NCBI GenBank assembly: GCA_965662745.1
Contig: CBFIJK010000008.1
Span: forward strand, 1 to 64,000
Origin: Anianibacter sp965662745
GTDB lineage: Bacteria > Pseudomonadota > Alphaproteobacteria > Rhodobacterales > Rhodobacteraceae
DNA length: 64,000 nucleotides
Reading direction: 5' to 3'
In this document: positions 47,027-54,939 of the stretch, in pieces
How positions within the stretch are numbered: the stretch's first letter is position 1
Layout of the letters: each line of letters begins with the position of its first letter
Program-made: the position numbers and the translations under genes
The notes under the pieces: model-generated
Databases searched by the model: none
What the model was told of the DNA's origin: nothing
The model's input: the letters and a program-made list of their open reading frames with translations, nothing else

Positions 47027-47446
47027 ATGGCGCATTTCATCGGTGTCGTTCATCGCAAGCAGGTTCGCATCGCACGGGACAAGGGCGTGGTCGCCTTTGG
47101 TCATGGCAAGGAAAGCCTTGTTCGCACGCTTAACCCCGGCGACACGGTGATCTACTATGCCCCGCGCGAGGAACCAGGCGGCGATCCGGTGCAGTGTTTT
47201 GTCTCCATGGCAACCGTGACCGGGGATGCGCCGTTTGTCGTGGAATTCTACATGGGCTCCGAAGGCTGGGTGCGCGAAGCCCGCTATGATTTGTGGGGCG
47301 CCGCGCCCGTGCGCCCGATGCTGGAGGATCTGAGTTTCGTGAAGAACAAACAAAGCTGGGGCATGACGTTTCGCGGCGGCAAGTTCGAAATCCCCGCTGC
47401 CGACCACGACCTGATCGTCGCCGCCCTGAAAGGATCGCCGGAATGA
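47027..47446 (+). CDS. EVE domain protein (UPF0310-like)
   Basis: A 139-residue single EVE (PUA-like) domain. FIGVVHRKQVRIA, the central LNPGDTVIYYAPRE and C-terminal SFVKNKQSWGMTFRGGKFEIPAADHDLI match the UPF0310 type. EVE domains bind modified nucleobases in DNA or RNA and occur in restriction and RNA-modification settings. Here it sits between rpsP and rimM with an ATGA overlap with rimM, so an RNA-related role is plausible but inferred. Confidence 0.78.
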   Translation: MAHFIGVVHRKQVRIARDKGVVAFGHGKESLVRTLNPGDTVIYYAPREEPGGDPVQCFVSMATVTGDAPFVVEFYMGSEGWVREARYDLWGAAPVRPMLEDLSFVKNKQSWGMTFRGGKFEIPAADHDLIVAALKGSPE

Positions 47447-47982
47447 GCGTCGAAGGACAGGGCAAGGTCTGCGTGGGCGCCATCGCGGGCGCGTTCGGCG
47501 TGAAGGGCGAGGTGCGGCTCAAAAGCTTCTGCGCAGAGCCAGAGGCGATCGCGGAATATGGTCCTCTGCAGAACGAGGACGGCACGCGAAGCTTCACTGT
47601 GACGCTGACCGGCGCGATCAAGCAGGGTCTGTCCGCGCGCCTGACCGGCATCGCGACGAAGGAAGAAGCCGACGCGCTGCGCGGCCTGCGCCTTTACGCC
47701 GACCGGGGCGCCCTGCCCGCGCCGGAAGACGACGAATACTACTTCGCCGATCTCATCGGTCTTGCGGTCATGGACACCGGCGGCGCGCGCCTTGGCAAAG
47801 TGAAGGCCGTACACGAGAACCCAGGCAACGACCTGCTCGAGATCAATCTCGACGGCCATGCCAAGACCGTTCTGATGCCGTTCACCCTTGCCATGGTGCC
47901 AAAGGTTGATCTTGAGGCGGCGCTGATCGTGATCGACCCGCCCGAGGGCCTGATGCCGGAAGACGGCGGGAACCAGGACTGA
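47443..47982 (+). CDS. rimM: Ribosome maturation factor RimM
   Basis: 30S maturation factor that binds S19 and aids 16S rRNA 3' domain folding. At 179 residues it matches E. coli (182): N-terminal VCVGAIAGAFGVKGEVRLKSF and C-terminal PRC barrel EYYFADLIGLAV...VLMPFTLAMVP. The ATG at 47443 overlaps the EVE stop. A hairpin with a T-rich tail follows, between it and the DUF1328 gene. Confidence 0.95.
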   Translation: MSVEGQGKVCVGAIAGAFGVKGEVRLKSFCAEPEAIAEYGPLQNEDGTRSFTVTLTGAIKQGLSARLTGIATKEEADALRGLRLYADRGALPAPEDDEYYFADLIGLAVMDTGGARLGKVKAVHENPGNDLLEINLDGHAKTVLMPFTLAMVPKVDLEAALIVIDPPEGLMPEDGGNQD

Positions 47983-47993
47983 CCCCAATCGCT

Positions 47994-48029
47994 TGTCCCG
48001 GTAACAGAAACGTCATCGGGACACTTTTT
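47994..48029 (+). terminator. Hairpin with T tail just upstream of the DUF1328 start
   Basis: TGTCCCG (47994-48000) pairs with CGGGACA (48017-48023), then CTTTTT immediately before the ATG at 48030. The GGGA that could serve as ribosome binding site for the next gene is inside the 3' arm. It may be an intrinsic terminator, a translational block, or both. Confidence 0.5.
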
Positions 48030-48191
48030 ATGTTCGAACTCATTCTTATCCTTCTCGTCGTCGGTGCCATCGCATCGCTTCTGGGCTTCAACTTCATTTC
48101 CGGCGTGGCGCTGACCGGCGCGAAATTCCTGATCGGGGTCGTGCTTGTCCTCTTCCTTCTGGTGCTCTTGGGCGTGATCGCGCTGGCCTGA
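48030..48191 (+). CDS. DUF1328 small membrane protein
   Basis: A 53-residue hydrophobic protein with two predicted helices separated by GFNFISGVALTGAKF, matching the DUF1328 family (YtjA-like). Such proteins are abundant under stress in several proteobacteria but have no known function. It starts directly after a hairpin with a T tail. Located between rimM and trmD, breaking the usual order. Confidence 0.75.
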   Translation: MFELILILLVVGAIASLLGFNFISGVALTGAKFLIGVVLVLFLLVLLGVIALA

Positions 48192-48231
48192 CGCTTGACA
48201 ACGGGCTGTCATGGGGCCACCCGACGATCCC

Positions 48232-49050
48232 ATGACAGAACCTTCACGCTCTCACGGTCGCAAATCCATCAAGCTGTCGATGACGCCTCGCGACTTGATG
48301 GAAGAACAGCCAGACGCCGGATGGACCGCCAAGGTCATCACCCTTTTCCCAGAGGCGTTTCCCGGCGTTCTGGGTGCATCCCTGACCGGCAAGGCGCTGC
48401 AAGACAGGCTTTGGGCGCTGGAGACGACCGATCTGCGCGTTTTCGGTGAGGGCAAGCACCGCAATGTCGATGACACGCCCGCAGGGGGCGGCGCGGGGAT
48501 GGTCCTGCGCGCCGATGTGGTGGCGCGCGCGCTGGAACATAGTGGCCTGCCAACGGACCGCGCGCGCTGGCCGGTGATCTACCTCTCGCCGCGCGGCCAG
48601 CCCTTTACCCAGGCGCGCGCAGCCGAATTGGCGCAGGGCGATGGCATGACCCTTCTTTGCGGTCGGTTCGAAGGCGTGGACGAGCGCGTGATCGAGGAAT
48701 ACGGGATCGAGGAAATCAGCCTTGGCGACTTTGTCCTCACCGGCGGAGAGATCGCCGCACAGGCCTTGATTGACGCGACGGTCCGTCTTATACCGCGCGT
48801 GCTCGGGAATCAGGCGTCCGCCGAGGAGGAATCCTTTTCAGGCGGGCTTTTGGAGTTTCCGCAGTATACACGGCCAACCGACTGGAACGGCCGCGCGATC
48901 CCGGAGATTCTTCTTTCCGGTCACCACGCGCGGATCACCGACTGGCGGAAGTCCGAGGCCGAAAGGCTGACAAAGGAACGGCGACCTGATCTCTGGCGGG
49001 CTTACCTTCAATCGCAAGGTAGGGACCCGGACGAAGACCGAGAGCTCTGA
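48232..49050 (+). CDS. trmD: tRNA (guanine(37)-N1)-methyltransferase
   Basis: SPOUT-fold enzyme that methylates G37 next to the anticodon and prevents frameshifting. The 272 residues include an N-terminal ~35-residue extension before the core (WTAKVITLFPEAFPGVLG), then the trefoil-knot motifs LSPRGQPFTQ, LCGRFEGVDERVI and LGDFVLTGGE. The ATG at 48232 gives MTEPSRSHGRKSI, an extension I associate with Rhodobacteraceae TrmD; an ATG at 48211 is possible. E. coli TrmD is 255 residues. Confidence 0.95.
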   Translation: MTEPSRSHGRKSIKLSMTPRDLMEEQPDAGWTAKVITLFPEAFPGVLGASLTGKALQDRLWALETTDLRVFGEGKHRNVDDTPAGGGAGMVLRADVVARALEHSGLPTDRARWPVIYLSPRGQPFTQARAAELAQGDGMTLLCGRFEGVDERVIEEYGIEEISLGDFVLTGGEIAAQALIDATVRLIPRVLGNQASAEEESFSGGLLEFPQYTRPTDWNGRAIPEILLSGHHARITDWRKSEAERLTKERRPDLWRAYLQSQGRDPDEDREL

Positions 49051-49100
49051 GGCGCCACACACCTTCGCGGAAAAAACCGCGAGCATATTGGAGAGTTGCG

Positions 49101-49487
49101 ATGAACCTTATCGCAGAACTGGAAGCCGAGCAGATCGCCGAGCTTGGCAAGTCCATCCCGGACTTCAAGGCGGGCGACACTATCCGTGTCGGCTACAAGG
49201 TCACCGAAGGCACCCGCTCGCGGGTTCAGAATTTCGAAGGCGTCTGCATTTCGCGCAAGAACGGCAGCGGCATCGCCGGCTCGTTCACCGTGCGCAAGAT
49301 TTCCTTCGGCGAAGGCGTTGAACGTGTGTTCCCGCTCTATTCGACCAATATCGACTCGATCGAGGTCGTGCGCCGTGGCCGTGTCCGCCGCGCCAAGCTG
49401 TATTACCTGCGCGCCCGTCGCGGTAAGTCGGCCCGCATCGCCGAGGTCACCAACTACAAGCCCAAGTCGACCGGCGCAAAAGCCTGA
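49101..49487 (+). CDS. rplS: Large ribosomal subunit protein L19
   Basis: L19, at the 30S-50S interface. 128 residues (E. coli 115) with the conserved core FKAGDTIRVGYKVTEGTRSRVQNFEG and SGIAGSFTVRKISFGEGVERVFPLYS and a longer C-terminal tail. A small hairpin (49065-49070 with 49077-49082, loop of six A) lies in its leader after trmD, with TTGGAGAG as ribosome binding site. Confidence 0.97.
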   Translation: MNLIAELEAEQIAELGKSIPDFKAGDTIRVGYKVTEGTRSRVQNFEGVCISRKNGSGIAGSFTVRKISFGEGVERVFPLYSTNIDSIEVVRRGRVRRAKLYYLRARRGKSARIAEVTNYKPKSTGAKA

Positions 49488-49498
49488 GGAGCGGCGAG

Positions 49499-49720
49499 AT
49501 GAAAAAAGACATCCATCCCGATTATCATGTCATCGACGTGAAAATGACCGACGGAACCGTTGTTCAGATGAAATCGACCTGGGGCAAGGAAGGCGACACG
49601 CTTTCTCTCGACATCGACCCCTCGTCGCACCCGGCCTGGACCGGCGGTTCGTCCCGCCTGATGGACACCGGCGGCCGCGTGTCGAAGTTCAAGAAGAAAT
49701 ACGAAGGTCTCGGCTTCTAA
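49499..49720 (+). CDS. rpmE: Large ribosomal subunit protein L31 (cysteine-free form)
   Basis: L31 of 73 residues. It starts MKKDIHPDYHVIDVKMTDG and ends GRVSKFKKKYEGLGF, typical of L31. The four zinc-binding cysteines of the C+ form are absent, so this is the zinc-independent form. It is 11 bases after rplS and followed by a strong terminator, ending the operon. Confidence 0.95.
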   Translation: MKKDIHPDYHVIDVKMTDGTVVQMKSTWGKEGDTLSLDIDPSSHPAWTGGSSRLMDTGGRVSKFKKKYEGLGF

Positions 49721-49746
49721 AGCCCACACCTTTGGCAAATCGCGTG

Positions 49747-49776
49747 AACGCCGTCCGATGTCCGGGCGGCGTTTTC
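49747..49776 (+). terminator. Intrinsic terminator after rpmE
   Basis: AACGCCGTCC (49747-49756) pairs with GGGCGGCGTT (49764-49773) with one G-T pair, followed by TTTCG. The stem ends 27 bases after the rpmE stop begins the intergenic region to mipZ. Confidence 0.75.
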
Positions 49777-49787
49777 GTGTCGAATGG

Positions 49788-49847
49788 CAACATATGGAAC
49801 GTGCCGCGTTAGGCACATATTCCCTTCGGCGGACACTCAACATATGG
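49788..49847. repeat. Direct repeat in the mipZ upstream region
   Basis: The 10-mer CAACATATGG occurs at 49788-49797 and again at 49838-49847, 50 bases apart, with GTGCCGCGTTAGGCAC (possible small hairpin) in between. It lies between the rpmE terminator and the mipZ start. A regulatory role is a guess. Confidence 0.35.
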
Positions 49848-49903
49848 TAGGCGGCAATGAAGAACACGCGATGACACGCGTGTCGGAAGAAGGGGCAAGC
49901 GGC

Positions 49904-50713
49904 ATGGCGCATATCATCGTCGTGGGCAATGAAAAGGGCGGCGCAGGCAAATCGACCGTGTCGATGCATGTGGCGACCGCCCTTGCGCGCATGGGTCATC
50001 GCACCGGCGTCGTCGATCTGGACCTTCGGCAAAAGACGACTGCCCGCTATCTCGAGAACCGCGCATCCTTCGCCAAGAAAGAAGGGCTGGATCTGGCCAC
50101 GCCCATCGCGCAGGACCTGCCCGAAGTGGACAAGGCCGTTCTGGTCGAGGGCGAGAACATCTTTGACCGCCGCCTGTCCATGGCCATCGCCGCGCTGGAA
50201 AGTCGATGCGATTTCATCCTGCTCGACTGCCCCGGCTCGCATACACGCCTCAGCCAGGTGGCCCATTCGCTGGCCGATACGCTGATCACGCCCCTGAACG
50301 ACAGCTTCGTCGATTTCGACATGCTGGCGCGCACCGATGCCGAGGGTGAGAAGATCCTCGGCCCATCGGTCTATTCCGAAATGGTCTGGAGCGCGCGACA
50401 ACTGCGTGCGCAGGCCGGACTGAAGCCCATCGACTGGATCGTCATGCGCAACCGTCTGGGCGCACAGCAGATGCACAACAAGAAGAAGATGGGCGAGGCG
50501 GTCGACAAGCTGGCAAAGCGCATCGGGTTCCGCACCGCGCCCGGCTTCAACGAGCGAGTGATCTTCAGAGAGCTGTTTCCCCGCGGCCTGACCTTGCTCG
50601 ATCTAAAGGACGTGGGTGTCGGCCAGCTCAACATCTCGAACGTCGCCGCGCGGCAAGAATTGCGCGAGATGATGCTGGCGCTGGAATTGCCGGGCGTGAC
50701 GCTGAACTTCTAG
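49904..50713 (+). CDS. mipZ: Division-plane positioning ATPase MipZ (ParA family)
   Basis: ParA/MinD-type ATPase that in alphaproteobacteria binds ParB at the poles and inhibits FtsZ away from midcell. 269 residues with the deviant Walker A KGGAGKST near residues 11-18, DLDLRQKTTARYLENR switch region and the LLDCPGSH Walker-B-like motif. The start MAHIIVVGNEKGGAGKST is the family N-terminus, so the ATG at 49904 (after AAGGGG) is preferred over upstream in-frame ATGs at 49784 and 49871. Confidence 0.92.
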   Translation: MAHIIVVGNEKGGAGKSTVSMHVATALARMGHRTGVVDLDLRQKTTARYLENRASFAKKEGLDLATPIAQDLPEVDKAVLVEGENIFDRRLSMAIAALESRCDFILLDCPGSHTRLSQVAHSLADTLITPLNDSFVDFDMLARTDAEGEKILGPSVYSEMVWSARQLRAQAGLKPIDWIVMRNRLGAQQMHNKKKMGEAVDKLAKRIGFRTAPGFNERVIFRELFPRGLTLLDLKDVGVGQLNISNVAARQELREMMLALELPGVTLNF

Positions 50714-50856
50714 GCTTTGCTGAAGGCACGGCGGATGGGCCCGGCACCTGCGGTGTTGTTCGAGCCTGATGCATCATTAAGCCCAGCGTTTTCTTGCCGC
50801 ACCCTGTTTGCGGGCGGATGAAATAGAGATACCGTGTGCGGTGGAGGAGACCGTCC

Positions 50857-52290
50857 ATGGAAATGCCTGTTCCCAATCCCGCGATCCTGTCGAAGAAAGC
50901 CCGGCTTGTGACCCGCCTCTCGGCCGTGCTGCCCGGCGATGCCGTGATCCACGCGCCCGAAGAGTTGAAGGTCTACGAATGCGACGCGTTGACCGCGTAT
51001 AAATGCCCCCCACTTGCCGCCGTCCTGCCCGCGACGACCGAAGAGGTCGCCGCCGTCCTCAGGATTTGCCACGAAGAAGGCGTACCCGTGGTCCCGCGCG
51101 GGTCGGGCACCTCGCTTGCCGGGGGGGCGCTGCCAACCGCAGATAGCGTCATCCTTGGCGTGGCCCGGATGAGCGATGTTCTGGAAACCGACTATGACAA
51201 CCGCATCATCCGCGTGCAGACGGGCCGTACGAACCTCGCGGTAACAGGCGCGGTCGAGGAAGACGGGTTCTTCTACGCGCCCGATCCGTCCTCGCAGCTT
51301 GCCTGCGCGATTGCAGGGAATATCGCGATGAATTCCGGCGGGGCGCATTGCCTGAAATACGGGGTGACGACGAACAACCTTTTGGGCGTCACGATGGTCC
51401 AGATGGACGGCACCGTGATCGAGATCGGCGGCGCGCATATGGATGCGGCCGGACTGGATTTGCTTGGGATCATCTGCGGATCCGAGGGTCAGTTGGGCGT
51501 CGTAACCGAGGCGACGCTGCGTATCCTGCCCAAGCCCGAGGGCGCGCGCCCAGTGCTCATGGGCTTCTCGTCGAACGAGGTCGCGGGCGCTTGCGTGTCC
51601 GACATCATCCGTGCGGGCGTTTTGCCGGTGGCAATCGAGTTCATGGACCGCCCCTGCATCCGCGCTTGCGAGGCTTTCGCCAAGGCCGGGTATCCCGATT
51701 GCGAGGCGCTCTTGATCGTCGAGGTCGAGGGATCGGATGCCGAGATCGACGAACAGCTTGGCCTCATCACCCAGATCGCGCGGAGACACGACCCGGTCGA
51801 ACTGCGCGAGGCGAAGGATGCCGACGAGGCGGGCCGCATCTGGTTGGGCCGTAAATCCGCTTTCGGCGCGATGGGCCAGATCAATGACTACATGTGCCTT
51901 GATGGGACAATCCCTGTGTCGGAACTGCCCTACGTCCTGAAACGCATTGCCGAGATGTCTGCCGAGTACGGGCTGGAGGTCGCGAATGTCTTTCACGCGG
52001 GCGACGGGAACATGCACCCGCTGATCCTGTTCGACGCGAACACGCCCGGCCAGCTGGAACTGTGCGAGGCGCTCGGTGCGGATATCCTGAAGCTGTGTGT
52101 CGAGGTTGGCGGATGCCTGACTGGAGAACATGGCGTCGGCATCGAAAAGCGCGATCTGATGGTGTCGCAATACACGCCCGCCGATCTTGAGGCGCAGCTA
52201 GGCGTGAAGGACGTGTTCGATCCGCTGTGGCTTTTGAACCCGGCCAAGGTGTTTCCGCTGGCGGCCACCGAAACGCGCCGCGCGGCATGA
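50857..52290 (+). CDS. glcD: Glycolate oxidase subunit GlcD (FAD-linked)
   Basis: FAD-binding subunit that oxidises glycolate to glyoxylate. 477 residues with the PCMH FAD-binding domain (PRGSGTSLAGGALP, NSGGAHCLKYGVTTNNLLG) and the C-terminal domain with HAGDGNMHPLILFD and TGEHGVGIEKRD. The ATG at 50857 follows GGAGGAGA. It heads glcD-glcE-glcF; a palindromic element (copy B) separates it from glcE. Confidence 0.94.
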   Translation: MEMPVPNPAILSKKARLVTRLSAVLPGDAVIHAPEELKVYECDALTAYKCPPLAAVLPATTEEVAAVLRICHEEGVPVVPRGSGTSLAGGALPTADSVILGVARMSDVLETDYDNRIIRVQTGRTNLAVTGAVEEDGFFYAPDPSSQLACAIAGNIAMNSGGAHCLKYGVTTNNLLGVTMVQMDGTVIEIGGAHMDAAGLDLLGIICGSEGQLGVVTEATLRILPKPEGARPVLMGFSSNEVAGACVSDIIRAGVLPVAIEFMDRPCIRACEAFAKAGYPDCEALLIVEVEGSDAEIDEQLGLITQIARRHDPVELREAKDADEAGRIWLGRKSAFGAMGQINDYMCLDGTIPVSELPYVLKRIAEMSAEYGLEVANVFHAGDGNMHPLILFDANTPGQLELCEALGADILKLCVEVGGCLTGEHGVGIEKRDLMVSQYTPADLEAQLGVKDVFDPLWLLNPAKVFPLAATETRRAA

Positions 52291-52302
52291 CGGGTGGCGC
52301 TT

Positions 52303-52362
52303 GGGGGCGCTGCCCCCGTCCTGCTGCGCAGGACTCCCCCGGGATATTTCAGAACACCAAAG
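52303..52362 (+). repeat. Intergenic GC-palindrome element, copy B (between glcD and glcE)
   Basis: Two consecutive hairpins: GGGGGC/GCCCCC (52303-52308, 52312-52317) and GTCCTGC/GCAGGAC (52318-52324, 52328-52334). Then the family tail GGGATATTTCAGAAC followed by ACCAAAG (52341-52362). The next bases, AGGTGAGAGA, act as the glcE ribosome binding region, so the element abuts the translation start. Confidence 0.7.
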
Positions 52363-52372
52363 AGGTGAGAGA

Positions 52373-53503
52373 GTGCTAGAGCCCAACGACGAGGCGCAGC
52401 TGTCCGAGGTGATCGCCGGGGCCACCGGGCCCTTGCGGATCATTGGTGGCGGCACGCGCGGGATTGGCAGCCCGGTGCAAGGCGAAGCATTGTCAACGGC
52501 GGGCCTGACGGGGATATCGCTCTATGAGCCGGGCGCCTTGACGCTGGTCGCGAAGACGGGAACGCCCTTGTCCGAGATCGAGGCGGCGCTGGCCAAGGAA
52601 GGGCAGCGGCTGGCCTTCGAGCCGATGGATCATCGCGGGCTGACGGGCGCGGGCGGCGCACCAACGATCGGCGGGGTCGTGGCGGCGAATGTCTCGGGTC
52701 CTCGCCGCGTGAGCGCAGGGGCCTGCCGCGATCATCTGCTGGGTGTTCGGTTCGTCGATGGATCTGGTACTGCGATCAAGAATGGCGGGCGCGTGATGAA
52801 GAATGTCACGGGCTATGATCTCGTGAAGCTACTTGCGGGCAGTTACGGCACGCTGGGGGTCCTGAGCGAGGTGTCGCTGAAGGTGCTGCCCGTTCCACCG
52901 ATGAGCGCGTGCTTGATGGTCCACGGGCTGGATGATGCGCAGGCGCTGGCGGCGATGACGGCGGCGCTGCGATCCCCCTACGAGGTGACGGGCGCGGCGC
53001 ATGTGGCGGACGGGTCCAAGGATGCGCCGGTCACGATGATCCGGCTGGAAGGCTTCGAGACGCAGATCACGCACCGTGTCGCGCGCCTGAAGGACCTGCT
53101 GGGCGGATTTGGTGAGATCACGGTCGAGACGAATGCTGATGTTGTGCGCAGCCACTGGGCCGACATCCGTGACGTTGCGCCGTTCCATGGCGCACCGGGC
53201 GATGTCTGGCGGATCTCGGTCAAGCCGTCAGAGGCGCCGGACCTCGTCGCGAAGGCTGATGCCCTTGGCGTGCTTTACGACTGGGGCGGCGGGTTGATCT
53301 GGCTTCGCATTGCCGAGGGGACGGACCTGCGCACGCGGCTGGGAGAGTATGATGGCCACGCCACGCTGATCCGTGCCTCGGAAGAGACGCGCCGCCGGAT
53401 CGCGCCATTCCAGCCGGAACCTGCCGCCATCGCGGCGCTGACAAAGGGCCTGCGCGCCAAGTTCGATCCGCGCGGCATCCTGAACCCCGGATTGATGGAA
53501 TAA
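52373..53503 (+). CDS. glcE: Glycolate oxidase subunit GlcE (FAD-binding)
   Basis: Second FAD-binding subunit of glycolate oxidase, 376 residues, with GGGTRGIGSP, GLTGAGGAPTIGGVVAAN and KNVTGYDLVKLLAGSYGTLG. The start is GTG at 52373, placed after AGGTGAGAGA; an upstream in-frame start lies in the palindromic element. Located between glcD and glcF, so the complex is complete. No dedicated regulator (GlcC) is adjacent. Confidence 0.92.
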   Translation: MLEPNDEAQLSEVIAGATGPLRIIGGGTRGIGSPVQGEALSTAGLTGISLYEPGALTLVAKTGTPLSEIEAALAKEGQRLAFEPMDHRGLTGAGGAPTIGGVVAANVSGPRRVSAGACRDHLLGVRFVDGSGTAIKNGGRVMKNVTGYDLVKLLAGSYGTLGVLSEVSLKVLPVPPMSACLMVHGLDDAQALAAMTAALRSPYEVTGAAHVADGSKDAPVTMIRLEGFETQITHRVARLKDLLGGFGEITVETNADVVRSHWADIRDVAPFHGAPGDVWRISVKPSEAPDLVAKADALGVLYDWGGGLIWLRIAEGTDLRTRLGEYDGHATLIRASEETRRRIAPFQPEPAAIAALTKGLRAKFDPRGILNPGLME

Positions 53504-53507
53504 CGTC

Positions 53508-54887
53508 ATGAAGACCGAATTCACCGACGCGCAGCTTGCCGACCCGGCGATCCAGCGCTCGAACGAGATCCTGCGCGCCTGCGTCCATTGCGGGTTCTGC
53601 ACGGCGACCTGCCCGACCTACCAGGTGCTGGGCGATGAGCTCGACAGCCCGCGGGGGCGCATCTACCTCATCAAGGACATGCTGGAAAACGACCGGCCCG
53701 CAGATGAAAAGACCGTCAAGCATATCGACCGCTGCCTGTCTTGCCTTGCCTGCATGACGACCTGCCCGTCGGGCGTGCACTACATGCATCTGGTCGATCA
53801 CGCGCGGGCGCATATCGAAAAGACCTATCGCCGTCCCTTTGCCGACCGCGCTCTGCGCTGGGTGCTGTCGCGCGTGCTGCCCTATCCTGGACGTTTCCGG
53901 CTGGCGCTTTTGGGCGCAAAGATCGGCTATCCATTCCGTCGGCTTATGCCCGATGCGCGCCTTCGTGCGATGCTGGAGATGACGCCGAAGCAGATCCCCC
54001 CCGTAAGCCGCAATGATGATCCGCAGGTGTTCCCGGCAGAAAGCAAGCGGATCAAGCGTGTGGCCTTGATGACGGGCTGCGCGCAAAAGGCGCTCAATAC
54101 CGATATCAACGACGCGACGATCCGGCTGCTGCGGCGGCTGGGCTGCGAGGTGGTGGTCGCGAAAGGCGCGGGCTGCTGCGGCGCGCTGGAACATCACATG
54201 GGCCGCGAGACCGGCAGCCATGCCGCCGCCGCGCGCAACATCCGCGCTTGGGGTGCAGAAATCGACGGCGAGGGTCTTGATGCCATCGTCATCAACACCT
54301 CGGGCTGTGGCACGACCGTGAAGGATTACGGTCACATGTTCCGCAACGAAGCGCTCGCCGACGAAGCGGCGCGAATCTCGTCGCTCGCGAAAGATGTGTC
54401 AGAGGTTCTTCACGAATTGATGCCCGAGGCGCCGACTGAGGGCGGGAATGTGGCGAAAGACGGATTGGCGGGGTCCGATGCTGCCGCTGGACGCGGCGTG
54501 TTCGCGCCCGGCCCGGCCGAGGGCAAGGGCCTGCGCGTGGCCTATCATGCTGCCTGTTCGCTGCAGCACGGACAGCAGATCAAGACCTACCCCAAGGCGC
54601 TGCTCAAGCGCGCGGGTTTCGAGGTCGTGGAACCCGCCGACAGCCATCTATGCTGCGGTTCGGCGGGCACCTACAACCTCTTGCAGCCCGAGATTTCAGG
54701 GCAGCTCAAAGAGCGTAAACTGCGTACTCTTCTGGCCAAGGAGCCGCAGGTAATCGCGGCGGGCAACATCGGCTGCATGATGCAGATTGGGTCCGGCACA
54801 GAGGTACCCGTGGTGCATACGGTGGAGCTTTTGGATTGGGCAACAGGTGGCCCAAAACCGCCTTCATTGTTCACGATCGAGCCATAA
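53508..54887 (+). CDS. glcF: Glycolate oxidase iron-sulfur subunit GlcF
   Basis: Electron-transfer subunit, 459 residues. Two ferredoxin-type 4Fe-4S motifs: CVHCGFCTATCP near 25-36 and CLSCLACMTTCP near 76-87. Two CCG-type cysteine-rich domains (GAGCCGALEHH, DSHLCCGSAGTY) follow. An Ala/Gly-rich linker of about 35 residues lies between the CCG domains (around 305-340) and is longer than I would expect for the family. It starts four bases after the glcE stop. Confidence 0.94.
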   Translation: MKTEFTDAQLADPAIQRSNEILRACVHCGFCTATCPTYQVLGDELDSPRGRIYLIKDMLENDRPADEKTVKHIDRCLSCLACMTTCPSGVHYMHLVDHARAHIEKTYRRPFADRALRWVLSRVLPYPGRFRLALLGAKIGYPFRRLMPDARLRAMLEMTPKQIPPVSRNDDPQVFPAESKRIKRVALMTGCAQKALNTDINDATIRLLRRLGCEVVVAKGAGCCGALEHHMGRETGSHAAAARNIRAWGAEIDGEGLDAIVINTSGCGTTVKDYGHMFRNEALADEAARISSLAKDVSEVLHELMPEAPTEGGNVAKDGLAGSDAAAGRGVFAPGPAEGKGLRVAYHAACSLQHGQQIKTYPKALLKRAGFEVVEPADSHLCCGSAGTYNLLQPEISGQLKERKLRTLLAKEPQVIAAGNIGCMMQIGSGTEVPVVHTVELLDWATGGPKPPSLFTIEP

Positions 54888-54939
54888 CGTGGCCTGACCA
54901 GACTTTTAGACCGGTGGTTGAAATCAAAGGACCACCGGA

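Noticed and set aside
50710..52170. 486-codon open frame on the minus strand
   Set aside because: Antisense to glcD.
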